Source: Thermomicrobiales bacterium (lineage in GTDB: Bacteria; Chloroflexota; Chloroflexia; Thermomicrobiales; UBA6265). From it: DNA of 18,810 nt. Under the pieces are notes generated by a model. That model ran no database searches, was not told where the DNA came from, and saw nothing but the letters and a program-made list of their open reading frames with translations. Position numbers and translations under genes: made by a program. Shown piece after piece: positions 6,599 through 13,805 of the stretch (its first letter is position 1; every line of letters begins with the position of its first letter). The stretch lies in NCBI GenBank assembly GCA_041390825.1, contig JAWKPF010000054.1, positions 1-18,810 of the forward strand, in the 5' to 3' direction.

Positions 6599-6964
6599 AT
6601 GGCAACCAAGGTCGAGCTCTACGTCCATCCCACCTGCACGAGCTGTCGAAACGCGCAGGCATGGCTGGACGAGCATGGCGTTGCGTATGAGCGGCGCGAC
6701 TACTTCCGTGACCGATTCTCGAAGGACGAGCTATCGGACCTGCTCACCTCGGCCGGCCTGACACCCCGCGATGTGCTCTCCAAACGCGCGCGGGCATACA
6801 AAGAGCTGGTGGGCGACCGTGACCTGACCGACGATCAGTTGCTCGACCTGATGATTCAGGAACCGACGCTTTTGCGGCGCCCGCTCATCATCGCTGGCGG
6901 CGACGCCGTGATCGGGTTCGATCGCAAAGGACTCGCCCGTCTGGAGGGCGAGCAGGCTTCCTGA
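6599..6964 (+). CDS. ArsC/Spx family thioredoxin-fold protein
   Basis: A 121-residue protein of the arsenate reductase-like / Spx / YffB family. The N-terminal strand 'KVELYVHPTCTSCRNAQAWL' carries a CxxC redox pair (Cys13, Cys16), then 'RRDYF....SKDELSDLL' and, near residue 90, 'LLRRPLII.GGDAVIGFD', the family's conserved Arg-Pro segment. The CxxC resembles Spx-type proteins more than the single-Cys classical ArsC. It could be a thiol-redox regulator or a reductase; sequence alone does not decide. ATG at 6599 follows the VOC stop by five bases with no strong ribosome-binding site of its own, so translation is probably coupled. A terminator follows 28 bases downstream and closes the two-gene unit. 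Confidence 0.88.
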   Translation: MATKVELYVHPTCTSCRNAQAWLDEHGVAYERRDYFRDRFSKDELSDLLTSAGLTPRDVLSKRARAYKELVGDRDLTDDQLLDLMIQEPTLLRRPLIIAGGDAVIGFDRKGLARLEGEQAS

Positions 6965-6992
6965 CGAGCGTGACGCTGCTCGATAGCGGTTC

Positions 6993-7031
6993 GGATCCTC
7001 ACCGGTCGTTCGCGGCTGGTGAGGATCCTTT
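6993..7031 (+). terminator. Hairpin terminator after the VOC/ArsC-like unit
   Basis: Perfect 11-bp stem GGATCCTCACC (6993-7003) / GGTGAGGATCC (7018-7028) with a 14-base loop, followed by TTT. It lies 28 bases downstream of the stop at 6964. The T run is short, but the position and stem are convincing. Confidence 0.8.
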
Positions 7032-7194
7032 CGTGCGGCGCCCCACTGCGACACCAATGCGTGGGGGCGCTATTCCGCGCCCCGACAGCGCTCATCTCAT
7101 CCGGAATCCGGGAAATTGCTAAGCCCAGCGTTTTGTAGGTGGGACCGCGCGGAGCGATGGTGGGCAGTCCCTGAGTGTCTCGCCGGGTTCCGTA
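7032..7194. other. Intergenic region between convergent genes, one extra hairpin
   Basis: No coding region is supported here. GCGCCCCAC (7038-7046) pairs with GTGGGGGCGC (7061-7070) with one bulged G, making a 9-bp stem. It could help end minus-strand transcripts from the mannosyltransferase-like gene, but no T tract follows on that strand, so the role is uncertain. Confidence 0.3.
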
Positions 7195-8577
7195 TCAGGA
7201 CACCCAATACCAGGTCGAGAACTGCAGTGTGAACCACACGAGCAAGAGGGTACTGACGATTGCTAGCGGCAGGTAGACGATCCGCCGACGGAAGAGAATC
7301 GCCATCACGATGAAGAGCGGAAAGAGCACCAGCCCGAAGCGCGGGATGCTCATGAGCGGATGCACGCTCGATGGTTGAAAGAGTGGGATCAGAATACCTG
7401 GCGCAAGGTAAAGGCTCTGGTAAAGCGGCAACACCTTGAACCCGATGACGATCAACACGAGGAAGAAGACCGTCAGAATGAGCTCGGGTACGTCGCTGTT
7501 CGCCGCCCAGGCGCGCCACTCCCGGCTCGACACCAACGCCCAGGACGGATTCGAAACGAGCTCGCGCAACCACCCCCAATCGACCGGCTGCGCCTGAAAC
7601 GTGTTGACCGTTCCATACTGATGCACATCCATCGCGCATCCGTTCAGCGCGCAATCGAAGGTGCGCCAAGGCCAGGCGAATGTGCGGTTCCAGGCGCCCT
7701 GGACTTCGATGAAATTGCGCCAATTTCCCTGGGTACGCTCCAGATACGCCCCGAAGATGAGCGGCCCGAGCAACGGCATCCCGACGTTGATGCCCTTCGG
7801 GATCATGGGCCGCAGGTAGAACCCATACTGCTTGACCCATAGCACCGCAAAGGGGATCACCAGGAAGATGCCGTGCGAGCGCGTCAACGCCGCCAGCGCG
7901 CCCAGCACGCCGGCAAGCCACCAGCGGCGCACGCGCGCGCTCAGGATCGCGGCCACACTGAGCATGAGGAAGAGCGATTCGGTGTAGACCGCGTTGAAGA
8001 AGAACGAGGTTGGGAACAGCGCAAGCGCCCAGAGCGCGCGCCGGGCGACGGGGGTATCGAAGTCGATCCGCACGAGCTGATAGAGGAGCACCAGCGCCAC
8101 AACGAAACTGGCATTCGCGATGAGATATCCGGAAACGTCTTCAGGCAAACCGGTGACACGGCTGAGCCCGCGCATCGCCATGGGAAAGAGCGGCCAAAAG
8201 GCATCGTTCCAGACATGATTCGCGGGATATCCCTCGACTGCGATTAGCCGGTACCAGAGCCCGTCCCACATGCGCAACGGTTCGACCAGATGCTCCCAAA
8301 TCCCACCCGGCACCGGGGGCACGGGGAACTGCGACGAATACGGCTGCGACGTCGGTGAGTTGTCCGTGCCGTAGATGTTCGCCAACGACGCGGTGATCTG
8401 CACGATGAGGAAATGCACCGCCGCCACAATGAGCGGGTATTTGATCTCCCAACGCGGCATCCCCTCGGCCGCGCTCTTGCGCCGAGGTGCGGGAACCGTC
8501 TGAGTTTGGATGGGAATGGTGTCGTCGCTGTGCGCGGCCACCGTCCGCCGTGGGGTGCTGACCATGCGGGTAAGCAT
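7195..8577 (-). CDS. PIG-V-like membrane mannosyltransferase family protein
   Basis: A polytopic membrane protein of about 460 residues resembling the PIG-V/GT76-type (GT-C fold) mannosyltransferases, which use lipid-linked sugar donors outside the membrane. After a basic, Thr/Pro-rich N-terminus, the first helix (about 45-65 from my start) leads into a large external loop holding 'MWDGLWYRLIAVEGYP' with the family Trp-Asp (near 104-105). Then come 'FWPLFPMAMR', 'FPTSFFFNAVYTESLFL', 'ALTRSHGIFLVIPF', and a run of helices to the C-terminus. The start is uncertain: the frame extends to 8712, but ATG at 8577 has AGGA five bases upstream, and ATG at 8595 or 8565 are alternatives. Glycan or lipid acceptor unknown. 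No neighbouring glycan genes are in view, so the pathway cannot be inferred. Confidence 0.8.
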   Translation of the reverse strand: MLTRMVSTPRRTVAAHSDDTIPIQTQTVPAPRRKSAAEGMPRWEIKYPLIVAAVHFLIVQITASLANIYGTDNSPTSQPYSSQFPVPPVPGGIWEHLVEPLRMWDGLWYRLIAVEGYPANHVWNDAFWPLFPMAMRGLSRVTGLPEDVSGYLIANASFVVALVLLYQLVRIDFDTPVARRALWALALFPTSFFFNAVYTESLFLMLSVAAILSARVRRWWLAGVLGALAALTRSHGIFLVIPFAVLWVKQYGFYLRPMIPKGINVGMPLLGPLIFGAYLERTQGNWRNFIEVQGAWNRTFAWPWRTFDCALNGCAMDVHQYGTVNTFQAQPVDWGWLRELVSNPSWALVSSREWRAWAANSDVPELILTVFFLVLIVIGFKVLPLYQSLYLAPGILIPLFQPSSVHPLMSIPRFGLVLFPLFIVMAILFRRRIVYLPLAIVSTLLLVWFTLQFSTWYWVS

Positions 8578-8762
8578 AGGGTTCCTGCTCCGCATGTGCG
8601 AATGCCATTGCGCCGGGCGGGATAGAATACGAATGTTCCGAATGAACCATGGAGCTGAGCGGTCGGGTATGCGATGCTGCCGCCAACCAGTTTCAGCCTC
8701 GGAGCCGCGCAAGCAGAAGGTACTGAAGTCGTCGAACGATCGGACAATCGAAGGAGAGCCGG
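8578..8762. promoter_or_regulatory. Divergent promoter region, candidate -10 elements
   Basis: This is the spacer between the minus-strand mannosyltransferase-like gene and the plus-strand PRC-like gene. The sequence at 8623-8629 reads TAGAATA, giving a TAGAAT -10-like hexamer on + and TATTCT on -. Neither has a clear -35 at 16-18 bases, so this is only a candidate shared promoter core. AAGGAG at 8751-8756, six bases before ATG 8763, is a strong ribosome-binding site. Confidence 0.3.
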
Positions 8763-9431
8763 ATGAGCAGCAAGAACCAGGTGGCGATTGGAGACAAGGT
8801 CCTTTCGAGCGATGGTCATGGCATGGGCGAGGTCAAGCATCTCGTGGTCGATCCCGCCAAGCGCGAGTTGGCCGCCTTCATCGTCGACAAAGGTCTCTTC
8901 GATCGTGGTCGGGTTTGCGATCTCGACTATGTGAACAATGTCGATGGCGACAAGGTCGTGCTGAACCTGACCAGGGATGAAGCCAACAACCTGCCGGAAT
9001 GGGTCGAACAGGAGTTCATCCAGTTCAACGAGTCGGCCGGCCTCTCCGGCGGCGGGCGCACGTTCGACAACGCCGGAGGCGGCGTTTGGTACCACATGGG
9101 ACCGACCGGATCCGGCACCCCCAGCACTGGCGCGAGTTCCTTTTTCCAGCCGGCCATCGTCGGTGACGTTGCCACCGCCATCGTTTCCCCGATCGACGAA
9201 TCCGATATCGTGGTCGGCAAGGGCACCGATGTCTACTCCATCGACGGCTACAAGCTCGGCCAGGTCGACGAGATCGAGTTCGACGATCAGGGCAAGATCA
9301 GCGGATTCAGCTTCGAACAAGGACACATCTTCAACAAGAAGGAGTTCAGCGTCTCGGTCGATGACGTGGATGGCCTGACGAGCGAGTACGTCCGCCTGAA
9401 GGTGACGAAAGACGCCCTGGCTGCTCGATAG
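8763..9431 (+). CDS. Protein with two PRC-barrel-like (DUF2171-like) domains
   Basis: A 222-residue soluble, acidic protein starting at ATG 8763 with AAGGAG six bases upstream. It has two similar small beta-barrel units. The first (about 5-75) contains 'VAIGDKVLSSDGHGMGEVKHLVVDP...LAAFIVDKG'. The second (about 152-218) contains 'VVGKGTDVYSIDGYKLGQVDEIEFDD.GKISGFSFEQG'. Both show the PRC-barrel signature of a G.V.S.DG...G.V rise followed by a hydrophobic strand. The linker (about 90-150) is Gly/Ser/Pro-rich and likely disordered. PRC barrels occur in photosynthetic reaction centre H subunit, RimM and many stress or stored proteins of unknown role. I infer no specific function. The family call is from pattern and spacing. 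Confidence 0.78.
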   Translation: MSSKNQVAIGDKVLSSDGHGMGEVKHLVVDPAKRELAAFIVDKGLFDRGRVCDLDYVNNVDGDKVVLNLTRDEANNLPEWVEQEFIQFNESAGLSGGGRTFDNAGGGVWYHMGPTGSGTPSTGASSFFQPAIVGDVATAIVSPIDESDIVVGKGTDVYSIDGYKLGQVDEIEFDDQGKISGFSFEQGHIFNKKEFSVSVDDVDGLTSEYVRLKVTKDALAAR

Positions 9432-9445
9432 CCTTCGCCGTACGC

Positions 9446-9560
9446 CGGTCCAGTGTCCAGCGTCTCGCGTCCAGTGATGGACGCGCGCCTGGACACTGGC
9501 ATTCCTGCCGCTTCCCATCTTCCCACCCTGGACCCCGGACCCTGGACTCTGGACACCTGG
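9446..9560. repeat. GTCCAG-rich intergenic repeat with nested inverted repeats
   Basis: The spacer between the PRC-like gene and the class III aminotransferase is built from the hexamer GTCCAG and its complement CTGGAC. An outer inverted repeat CCAGTGTCCAG (9450-9460) / CTGGACACTGG (9489-9499) encloses an inner perfect hairpin CGCGTCCA (9466-9473) / TGGACGCG (9478-9485) with loop GTGA. Further on, CTGGAC recurs at about 9532, 9542 and 9548 with GGAC steps between, in the opposite orientation to the first copies. No open frame fits. It may form a long cruciform or RNA hairpin, act as a terminator-like barrier for the upstream gene, or be a member of a dispersed intergenic repeat family. Confidence 0.75.
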
Positions 9561-9571
9561 AAGGAGCCCCC

Positions 9572-10930
9572 ATGACCGCCCCGCATGACCTCGAACGATT
9601 GGCCTGGGAGCACAGCATCTTTCCGTTGGTCCAGATCGAGGATCTCAAGCAACGTGGGCCGATGATCTTCGTCGAGGGCGAAGGCGTCGGACTGTCTGAT
9701 TCGAACGGCAAGAGCTACATCGACATGATGGGCAGCCACACCCGCGCAAACTCGCTCGGGTACGGCAATGAGGAGATCGCCCGCGCGGTCTACGAGCAGA
9801 TGCGCACCCTGCACTACGTGGGGACGGTGGCGAACCTGGCCGAGCCGACCATAGCGCTCTCAGCCAGGATCGCGTCACTCGCGCCAGGCGAGCTTTCGCG
9901 AGTCGTCTATGTGAGCGGCGGTTCGGAAGCGGTCGAGACTGCCATCAAACTGGCCAAGCAATATCACATCGCTGCCGGGCGCAAACCACGGGCGCACAAG
10001 ATCATCTCCCGCTGGAATGCCTATCACGGCGCCACCATGGGCGCGCTGGCGGCCACCGACTGGCTTGGCACCCGGCACATTTCGGAGCCCGGAGTACCGG
10101 GCTATTCCCATATTCCCGGGCCCGCGCACTACCGCAACCCGTTCGGTATGACCGATGACGACTTCGCGGATTTCTGCGCGACCTATCTGGAGCAGCAGAT
10201 CATCCATGAGGGTCCGGACTATGTGGCCGCGTTCATCGGCGAGCCGATCATGCAGGCGCATGGCGTGCAGATGCCTCCCACGCGCTACTGGAAGCGCGTG
10301 CGTGAGATCTGCGACCGATACGACGTGCTCTTCATCGCCGATGAGGTCATCACCGGGTTCGGGCGCACCGGCAAGTGGTTTGCCATGGAGCACTTCGGCG
10401 TCGAACCGGACATCATGACCATGGCCAAAGCGCTCACGGCAGGCTACATGCCAATGGGCGCCGTCATTACCCGGCCCGAGATCGCCGACGCGTTGCCCAT
10501 CTTCCGCCATGTGCACACGTTCAGCGGCCACGCTTCGGCCGCCGCTGCGGCGCTCAAAGTCATCGAGATCAAGGAGCGCGACGGCCTCGTGGAGAAAGCC
10601 GCGCGTGACGGTGAGTGGTTCCTGGGCCTGCTCAAGGAACTCCTGCTCGACAAGCCGATCGTCGGCGATGTGCGCGGCATTGGCATGTGGCACGCGGTCG
10701 ATTTCACCAGCGACAAGGCCACCAAAGCCTCATTCGCTGACGATACCGTGCCAGCCATTGTGCGCCGCATGCAGGAAAAGGGCGTGCTCGTCTGCGCGAT
10801 CGGGCCAAGCGCCTTCGAACTGGCGCCGCCGCTCATCTCCACCCGCGAGCAGCTTGCGCATGCAGCCGAAGTCGCTGCAAGCGCTATCGACGAGATCATG
10901 ACCGAACGTGGACTGGCCTTGCGATCTTGA
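9572..10930 (+). CDS. Class III PLP-dependent aminotransferase (aspartate aminotransferase superfamily)
   Basis: A 452-residue class III aminotransferase, normal length for the ornithine/4-aminobutyrate/omega-amino acid group. ATG at 9572 has AAGGAG at 9561-9566, five bases upstream. Visible marks are 'YVSGGSEAVETAIKLAKQYH' (PLP phosphate loop near 114-132), 'WNAYHGATMGALAATDW' (148-164), 'IADEVITGFGRTGKWFAMEHFGVEPDIMTMAKAL' with Asp257 and the Schiff-base Lys286, and 'HTFSGHASAAAAALKVIE' (315-332). The substrate, such as an omega-amino acid, diamine or glutamate-semialdehyde-like compound, cannot be decided from sequence. The gene is preceded by the GTCCAG-rich spacer. Only 24 bases separate its stop from the earliest possible start of the next gene, and I see no terminator between them. 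Confidence 0.95.
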   Translation: MTAPHDLERLAWEHSIFPLVQIEDLKQRGPMIFVEGEGVGLSDSNGKSYIDMMGSHTRANSLGYGNEEIARAVYEQMRTLHYVGTVANLAEPTIALSARIASLAPGELSRVVYVSGGSEAVETAIKLAKQYHIAAGRKPRAHKIISRWNAYHGATMGALAATDWLGTRHISEPGVPGYSHIPGPAHYRNPFGMTDDDFADFCATYLEQQIIHEGPDYVAAFIGEPIMQAHGVQMPPTRYWKRVREICDRYDVLFIADEVITGFGRTGKWFAMEHFGVEPDIMTMAKALTAGYMPMGAVITRPEIADALPIFRHVHTFSGHASAAAAALKVIEIKERDGLVEKAARDGEWFLGLLKELLLDKPIVGDVRGIGMWHAVDFTSDKATKASFADDTVPAIVRRMQEKGVLVCAIGPSAFELAPPLISTREQLAHAAEVAASAIDEIMTERGLALRS

Positions 10931-10954
10931 ACGAGTGACACAAGCAGGCACCGC

Positions 10955-13795
10955 GTGTTGGCGGATATACTATTGACAAGCGAAACGAGTGTCTCGTTCT
11001 TTGGTTCGGATGGCAGTGATGCGTGCATGCGCATCAGCGCGCTTCTCCCGGCGAACGTGCTTCGCTCCGGTCGCAACGAGCCACAGGAAAGTGCTCTCGC
11101 TTCTATGTCCCATCAGCCACCGGTTGCGCTAACGAATCCGGACCCACCGCAACCAGGGAACGGACATTCACGTATTGGACCAGCCAAGTTCACTCGGCCA
11201 CGCACTCCTGCGGGACTGGTTGCGCGTGAAGCGCAAATCGCATTCCTGAATCGACATGCCGCGACTCCATTGACGCTCCTCGTCGGGCCTGCCGGCTATG
11301 GAAAGTCAACGCTGGTTTCGACATGGTTGAGCAGATCGTGCATTCCGCATGCCTGGCTCTTCGTGGACGAGCACGATGCCGACCCAACGGTGTTCACCCG
11401 CTCGATTGTCGAGGCGGTCCGACGCTCCAGCCCAGAGCTGATTCCGGAATCGATCGCGCTGCTCCAGGATGAGCACGCTCCATTCCAACAGTTGTTGTCG
11501 GTTTTCGTCGAAGAGATCTCTCTCGCCCCTGCGCCCTACGTTCTCGTCATCGATGATTTTCACCGTGCCGAGACACCTGGCACCACCGCAATGCTCGCCA
11601 TGCTCCTGCGGAGCATTGGAGCGACACCGAGCATTGTGATCATTTCGCGCGCGCGCCCGAACCTGCCGCTCGACGAATTGCGAGCGTATGGCGAACTGGC
11701 CGAGCTGGGTAGCGATGAGCTGCGTTTCGATGAAAGCCAATCACGTGCGGTGGTCGAGCAGTCGGTCGACCGCGTATTGCCGGCGGAAGTTGTCGAGGAG
11801 ATCATCGAGCAAGCGGATGGATGGGTTGTCGGACTTCGATTGTTGGCCGCCTCGCCCGAACCCGCAAGAGCATCGCCCCCGGGAGTAGATACCACACGCT
11901 CATCGATTCTGGAACCAAGCGTGGCGCGGTACCTCTTTGCGGAGGTCATCGAGCAACAGCCGCCAGACATCCAGGAGTTTCTGCTGCGCACATCCCTCCT
12001 GGAGTTTCTGCAGCCAGCGTTCTGCGACAAGCTCACCGCGCGCACGGACAGTGACGCTGTGCTTGCCTCATTGGCGCATCAGGACCTCTTTATCCAGCTG
12101 GTCGACCGGCAGGGCGGGATCTACCGCTATCACCCGCTTTTTCGCGATGCGCTGATGAACCGCCTGAAGCAATCGCGCTCGGACGAGGACGTCCAGAGTC
12201 TCTTTCGCGTTGCCGCGCATGAATATGAAATAGCCGGCGACTTCGAGTGGGCAACGCATTTTCACATCCTGGCGGGCGACTGGGACGCAGCGCTTGCGCA
12301 GGTGCACGAGCAAGCGGTCGATTGGATGTTGAACGACCAACTCTCGCTGCTCGAACAGTGGACCGGCCGTTTCCCAATCGAAATCCTGTTTCAGGATCGA
12401 CTCTTGACGTACTGCCGAGCGTGGGTCCTGGTCCGCCTGGGCCGCACCTACCAATGCGAGGAGTTCGTCACCCTCGCGCGTCAGAACATCGATGTGCAAG
12501 ACGACACCCTGCTCGACCTTCGCCTCGATTCGGTCATCGCCTACGTCCACCTTCTGCGCTACGAGTCCCAGCCGGGACTGCGCATTGTGCGGCGGTGGCT
12601 GGACGACTTTCCGCTGCCAGGAACGTTTGAGCACCTTACCTTCATGGTGTTCGAATGCCTGTTCTTCTTCTTCGACGGTCAGCCAATCAAGGCGAGCGCT
12701 TTCCTGGAGCAGATCCGTGCTGTCATCGAATCGACCGGACGGCCATGGCTCGACAGTCTCGAAACGGGCTACCGCGGTCGAGTGCTGATGGAAACCGGCG
12801 AGAACCTGCGGGCGAAGGCGCTTTTCCGGCAGGCGGTCGAGTTGGGCGAACGCTCGAACGCGCAGCCATTGCACTATGCGCACCTGCTGCTTGCCCAGGC
12901 ATGTCTCGAATCGCTGGAGCTTCGTTCCGCCCGCAGCAATGCGATTCGCTGTCTCGAGCTGGCCTACACGCTTGGCACCACCGTCCACTCCTCGCCGGCA
13001 TCTCAAGTGCTCGCGGATGTGGCAATGGTGCGAGGCGACCGGCACGAGACTGACCAACACATTCAGCAAGCAATTGCTGTTGCGCGAAGCTCAGGACTCC
13101 ACGGCCAGTTGCGGGACGCGCTTGCCCGCCGCGCGCACTATTCGATTTCTGCTGGCGATCCTGACAGCGCCTCGCAGTGGGCCACCAAACTCTTGGCTGG
13201 CGAGCTGCATCTGGGTGACTTCCAGGGGTACAAAGAGCACAGTGTGCTGGCCCGCTATCTCATCTCGGTGGGTCAGGTGAACGAAGGACTGGCCATCGTC
13301 GATGCGTTGCTCGAACGGGCTCGCATCGATCACCGTCGCAGGCATGAGTTCGAAATGATAATCCTGCGTGCCTGGGGAATGTGGCGTCAGGGCGATCAAC
13401 TTGGCGCTATGGCGCAGTTTCGGCCGGCATTGCGCCGCGCAATCGAGCACCAGTGGACGTACACGCTCGCGCAGGACGTTCTCCCGCTCTCACCGATGCT
13501 GGAACAAATCAGCTCCGATCCAGAACTGGGAACGTTTGCCCGGACGATACTGCGCGAGCGGCGCGATCAGTTGCAAGCGCAGGTGGTGCTGGATTCGACA
13601 GGTTCTCCGTTGACGCCCAGAGAGCGCGACATGTTGGCCGGGCTGCTGACCGGCAAATCCAACCGCGAGCTCGCTGACGAGATGTTCATCTCGGAGTACA
13701 CCGTCAAGCGGCACCTCTCCAATCTCTACACCAAGTTGGGCGTCTCCAGCCGAGCGCAAGCAATCGCGTTCTTCGCAAACCGGGTGGACGACTAA
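10955..13795 (+). CDS. LuxR family regulator with MalT-like STAND ATPase and TPR region
   Basis: A protein of up to 946 residues with the architecture of MalT/LAL (large ATP-binding LuxR) regulators, which bind a ligand, hydrolyse ATP, oligomerise and activate transcription. Walker A is 'VGPAGYGKSTLV' (about 110-121), Walker B 'YVLVIDDFH' (about 195-203), then 'IISRARPNLPL' and a winged-helix region with 'QPAFCD..T....' and 'YRYHPLFRDAL'. A long helical, TPR-like middle (about 420-850) precedes the C-terminal LuxR helix-turn-helix, 'LTPRERDMLAGLLTGKSNRELADEMF..' (about 885-943). The start is uncertain: GTG 10955 has no good ribosome-binding site, and ATG at 11027 or 11105 are possible, since family similarity begins only near residue 79 ('FTRPRTPAGLVARE'). 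It converges on sbcC with 10 bases between stops. Target genes unknown. Confidence 0.92.
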   Translation: MLADILLTSETSVSFFGSDGSDACMRISALLPANVLRSGRNEPQESALASMSHQPPVALTNPDPPQPGNGHSRIGPAKFTRPRTPAGLVAREAQIAFLNRHAATPLTLLVGPAGYGKSTLVSTWLSRSCIPHAWLFVDEHDADPTVFTRSIVEAVRRSSPELIPESIALLQDEHAPFQQLLSVFVEEISLAPAPYVLVIDDFHRAETPGTTAMLAMLLRSIGATPSIVIISRARPNLPLDELRAYGELAELGSDELRFDESQSRAVVEQSVDRVLPAEVVEEIIEQADGWVVGLRLLAASPEPARASPPGVDTTRSSILEPSVARYLFAEVIEQQPPDIQEFLLRTSLLEFLQPAFCDKLTARTDSDAVLASLAHQDLFIQLVDRQGGIYRYHPLFRDALMNRLKQSRSDEDVQSLFRVAAHEYEIAGDFEWATHFHILAGDWDAALAQVHEQAVDWMLNDQLSLLEQWTGRFPIEILFQDRLLTYCRAWVLVRLGRTYQCEEFVTLARQNIDVQDDTLLDLRLDSVIAYVHLLRYESQPGLRIVRRWLDDFPLPGTFEHLTFMVFECLFFFFDGQPIKASAFLEQIRAVIESTGRPWLDSLETGYRGRVLMETGENLRAKALFRQAVELGERSNAQPLHYAHLLLAQACLESLELRSARSNAIRCLELAYTLGTTVHSSPASQVLADVAMVRGDRHETDQHIQQAIAVARSSGLHGQLRDALARRAHYSISAGDPDSASQWATKLLAGELHLGDFQGYKEHSVLARYLISVGQVNEGLAIVDALLERARIDHRRRHEFEMIILRAWGMWRQGDQLGAMAQFRPALRRAIEHQWTYTLAQDVLPLSPMLEQISSDPELGTFARTILRERRDQLQAQVVLDSTGSPLTPRERDMLAGLLTGKSNRELADEMFISEYTVKRHLSNLYTKLGVSSRAQAIAFFANRVDD
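10966..10998 (+). promoter_or_regulatory. Possible -10 element and palindrome near the LuxR gene start
   Basis: TATACT at 10966-10971 looks like a -10 element, and AACGAG (10984-10989) / CTCGTT (10993-10998), separated by TGT, forms a small palindrome that could be an operator. No clear -35 sits at 16-18 bases upstream. If this is the promoter, the GTG at 10955 cannot be the translation start and an ATG at 11027 or 11105 is used. Confidence 0.3.
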
Positions 13796-13805
13796 GCGGC
13801 CGCGG

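Noticed and set aside
8244..9518. A 424-codon frame on the - strand opposite the PRC-like gene and crossing into the mannosyltransferase-like gene
   Set aside because: It covers two genes with better motifs and ribosome-binding sites, and its own product shows low-complexity antisense composition.
9875..10693. A 272-codon - frame opposite the class III aminotransferase
   Set aside because: Antisense shadow of a gene with all catalytic motifs; no ribosome-binding site or family pattern.
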